Part shown: positions 63,356 to 64,000 of the stretch, piece after piece | Layout of the letters: the number at the start of each line of letters is the position of its first letter | Position numbering within the stretch: the first letter of the stretch is position 1 | DNA from: Pandoraea pneumonica | Lineage (GTDB): Bacteria; Pseudomonadota; Gammaproteobacteria; Burkholderiales; Burkholderiaceae | Assembly (NCBI RefSeq): GCF_902459645.1 | Contig: NZ_CABPSK010000002.1 | Span: 434,001 to 498,000, forward strand | Direction of reading: 5' to 3' | Length of the DNA: 64,000 bases | Translations under genes and position numbers: made by a program | The notes under the pieces: generated by a model | Told to the model about the DNA's origin: nothing | The model's database searches: none | Seen by the model: only the letters and a program-made list of their open reading frames with translations

Positions 63356-64000
63356 ATGACGACAAGCACCGATTCCGCTCTGGTCCTGTTCTCCGGTGGA
63401 CAGGATTCGACCACTTGCCTCGCGTGGGCGCTCTCACGCTATGCGCGCGTCGAGACGCTGGGCTTCGATTACGGCCAGCGTCACAGCGTCGAGCTGGAGT
63501 GCCGCACCGACGTGCTCGCCAAATTGCGTGAACGTTTTCCGCAGTGGGCGCCGCGCATGGGCGACGATCACATGATCGATCTGTCGATTCTCGGCCAGAT
63601 CAGCGAGACCTCGCTCACGCGCGAGACCACCATCGCGATGGCAGCCAACAATCTGCCGAACACGTTCGTGCCGGGCCGCAATCTGTTGTTCCTGACGATC
63701 GGTGCGACCATTGCCTATCGCCGTGGTTTGCGCGTGTTGGTGGGCGGTATGTGCGAGACGGATTTCTCGGGCTATCCCGACTGCCGAGACGACACGATGA
63801 AAGCGTTGCAAGTCGCGCTCAATCTGGGCATGGACCAGCGCTTCATCGTCGAGACGCCGCTTATGTGGATCGACAAGGCCGACACTTGGCAGATGGCACA
63901 GGATCTCGGTGGCAATCTGCTCGTCGAGACCGTGCGTGAAGACACGCATACGTGTTATCTGGGCGAGCGCAGCGTGTTGCATGCGTGGGGCTACGGCTGC
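63356..64000 (+). CDS. queC: 7-cyano-7-deazaguanine synthase QueC (3' end outside window)
   Basis: The visible 215 residues are open to the right edge. The ATP-pyrophosphatase motif [14 protein letters not shown] opens the protein, and [36 protein letters not shown] and [17 protein letters not shown] follow, the last leading into the zinc-binding Cys cluster just outside. QueC makes preQ0 from 7-carboxy-7-deazaguanine in queuosine synthesis. ATG at 63350 is two codons upstream and also possible. I see no preQ1 riboswitch in the leader. Confidence 0.94.
   Translation, partial: MTTSTDSALVLFSGGQDSTTCLAWALSRYARVETLGFDYGQRHSVELECRTDVLAKLRERFPQWAPRMGDDHMIDLSILGQISETSLTRETTIAMAANNLPNTFVPGRNLLFLTIGATIAYRRGLRVLVGGMCETDFSGYPDCRDDTMKALQVALNLGMDQRFIVETPLMWIDKADTWQMAQDLGGNLLVETVREDTHTCYLGERSVLHAWGYGC

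Overview
The window looks like chromosomal DNA of a high-GC betaproteobacterium of the family Burkholderiaceae; Pandoraea or a close relative is my best guess. The reasons are uniformly high GC with strong GC3 bias, a Wsp chemosensory operon, a conserved dprA / def / glycosyltransferase / fmt / htpX / rsmB / DUF4390 / ntrY / ntrX block, and CstA with a divergent two-component system. There is no phage, IS element, CRISPR array or rRNA operon. The genus call is inference from gene content, not from a database search.

Layout. 1-5746: the downstream part of the Wsp surface-sensing operon (wspC partial, wspD, wspE, wspF, wspR), which ends in a diguanylate cyclase making c-di-GMP. 5779-8687: glutathione transferase, GNAT acetyltransferase and an orphan TAXI-type binding protein. 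8758-12328: a LysR regulator divergent from an M20 amidohydrolase/MFS transporter pair. 12569-13477: an unrecognised protein with a G8 tract. 13540-21141: a minus-strand operon coding for a LivKHMGF-type ABC importer, an M20 amidase and an M81 (MlrC) peptidase, divergent from a FadR-type regulator with a histone-H1-like tail. 22411-28277: a molybdopterin-binding protein, a large BTAD/cyclase-like/AAA regulator and a sulfonate-type binding protein. 28712-31900: Fur box, TonB receptor and PiuC-type dioxygenase. 31998-35733: Spy-like and DoxX proteins, a repeat-containing exported protein, a thioesterase and a patatin. 35775-40126: D-2-hydroxyacid dehydrogenase, GTP-type PEP carboxykinase and a FitAB-type toxin-antitoxin pair. 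40232-44830: a Cache-domain histidine kinase/LuxR regulator divergent from cstA and ybdD. 44979-50829: hemN, a LysR regulator and topB. 51004-64000: the housekeeping block, tRNA-Phe and the start of queC.

How the parts work together. Three clusters have a local regulator next to its likely target: the LysR gene with M20/MFS (palindrome in the shared gap), the FadR-type gene with the ABC/hydrolase operon (palindrome plus -10 box), and the kinase/LuxR pair with cstA (inverted repeat in the gap). The two amidohydrolase clusters suggest uptake and hydrolysis of amide- or peptide-linked compounds. Iron supply (Fur box, TonB receptor, PiuC) and oxygen-responsive haem synthesis (hemN with an FNR-like site) have recognisable control sites.

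No complete, wholly new system is evident. The oddities most worth following are the SSB-like C-terminal tip on TopB, the H1-like tails on TopB and on the FadR-type regulator, a cyclase-like domain that has lost a metal-binding Asp, an NtrX without its AAA+ domain, a HemN with a second CX3CX2C motif, and the G8 tract in the unknown gene.
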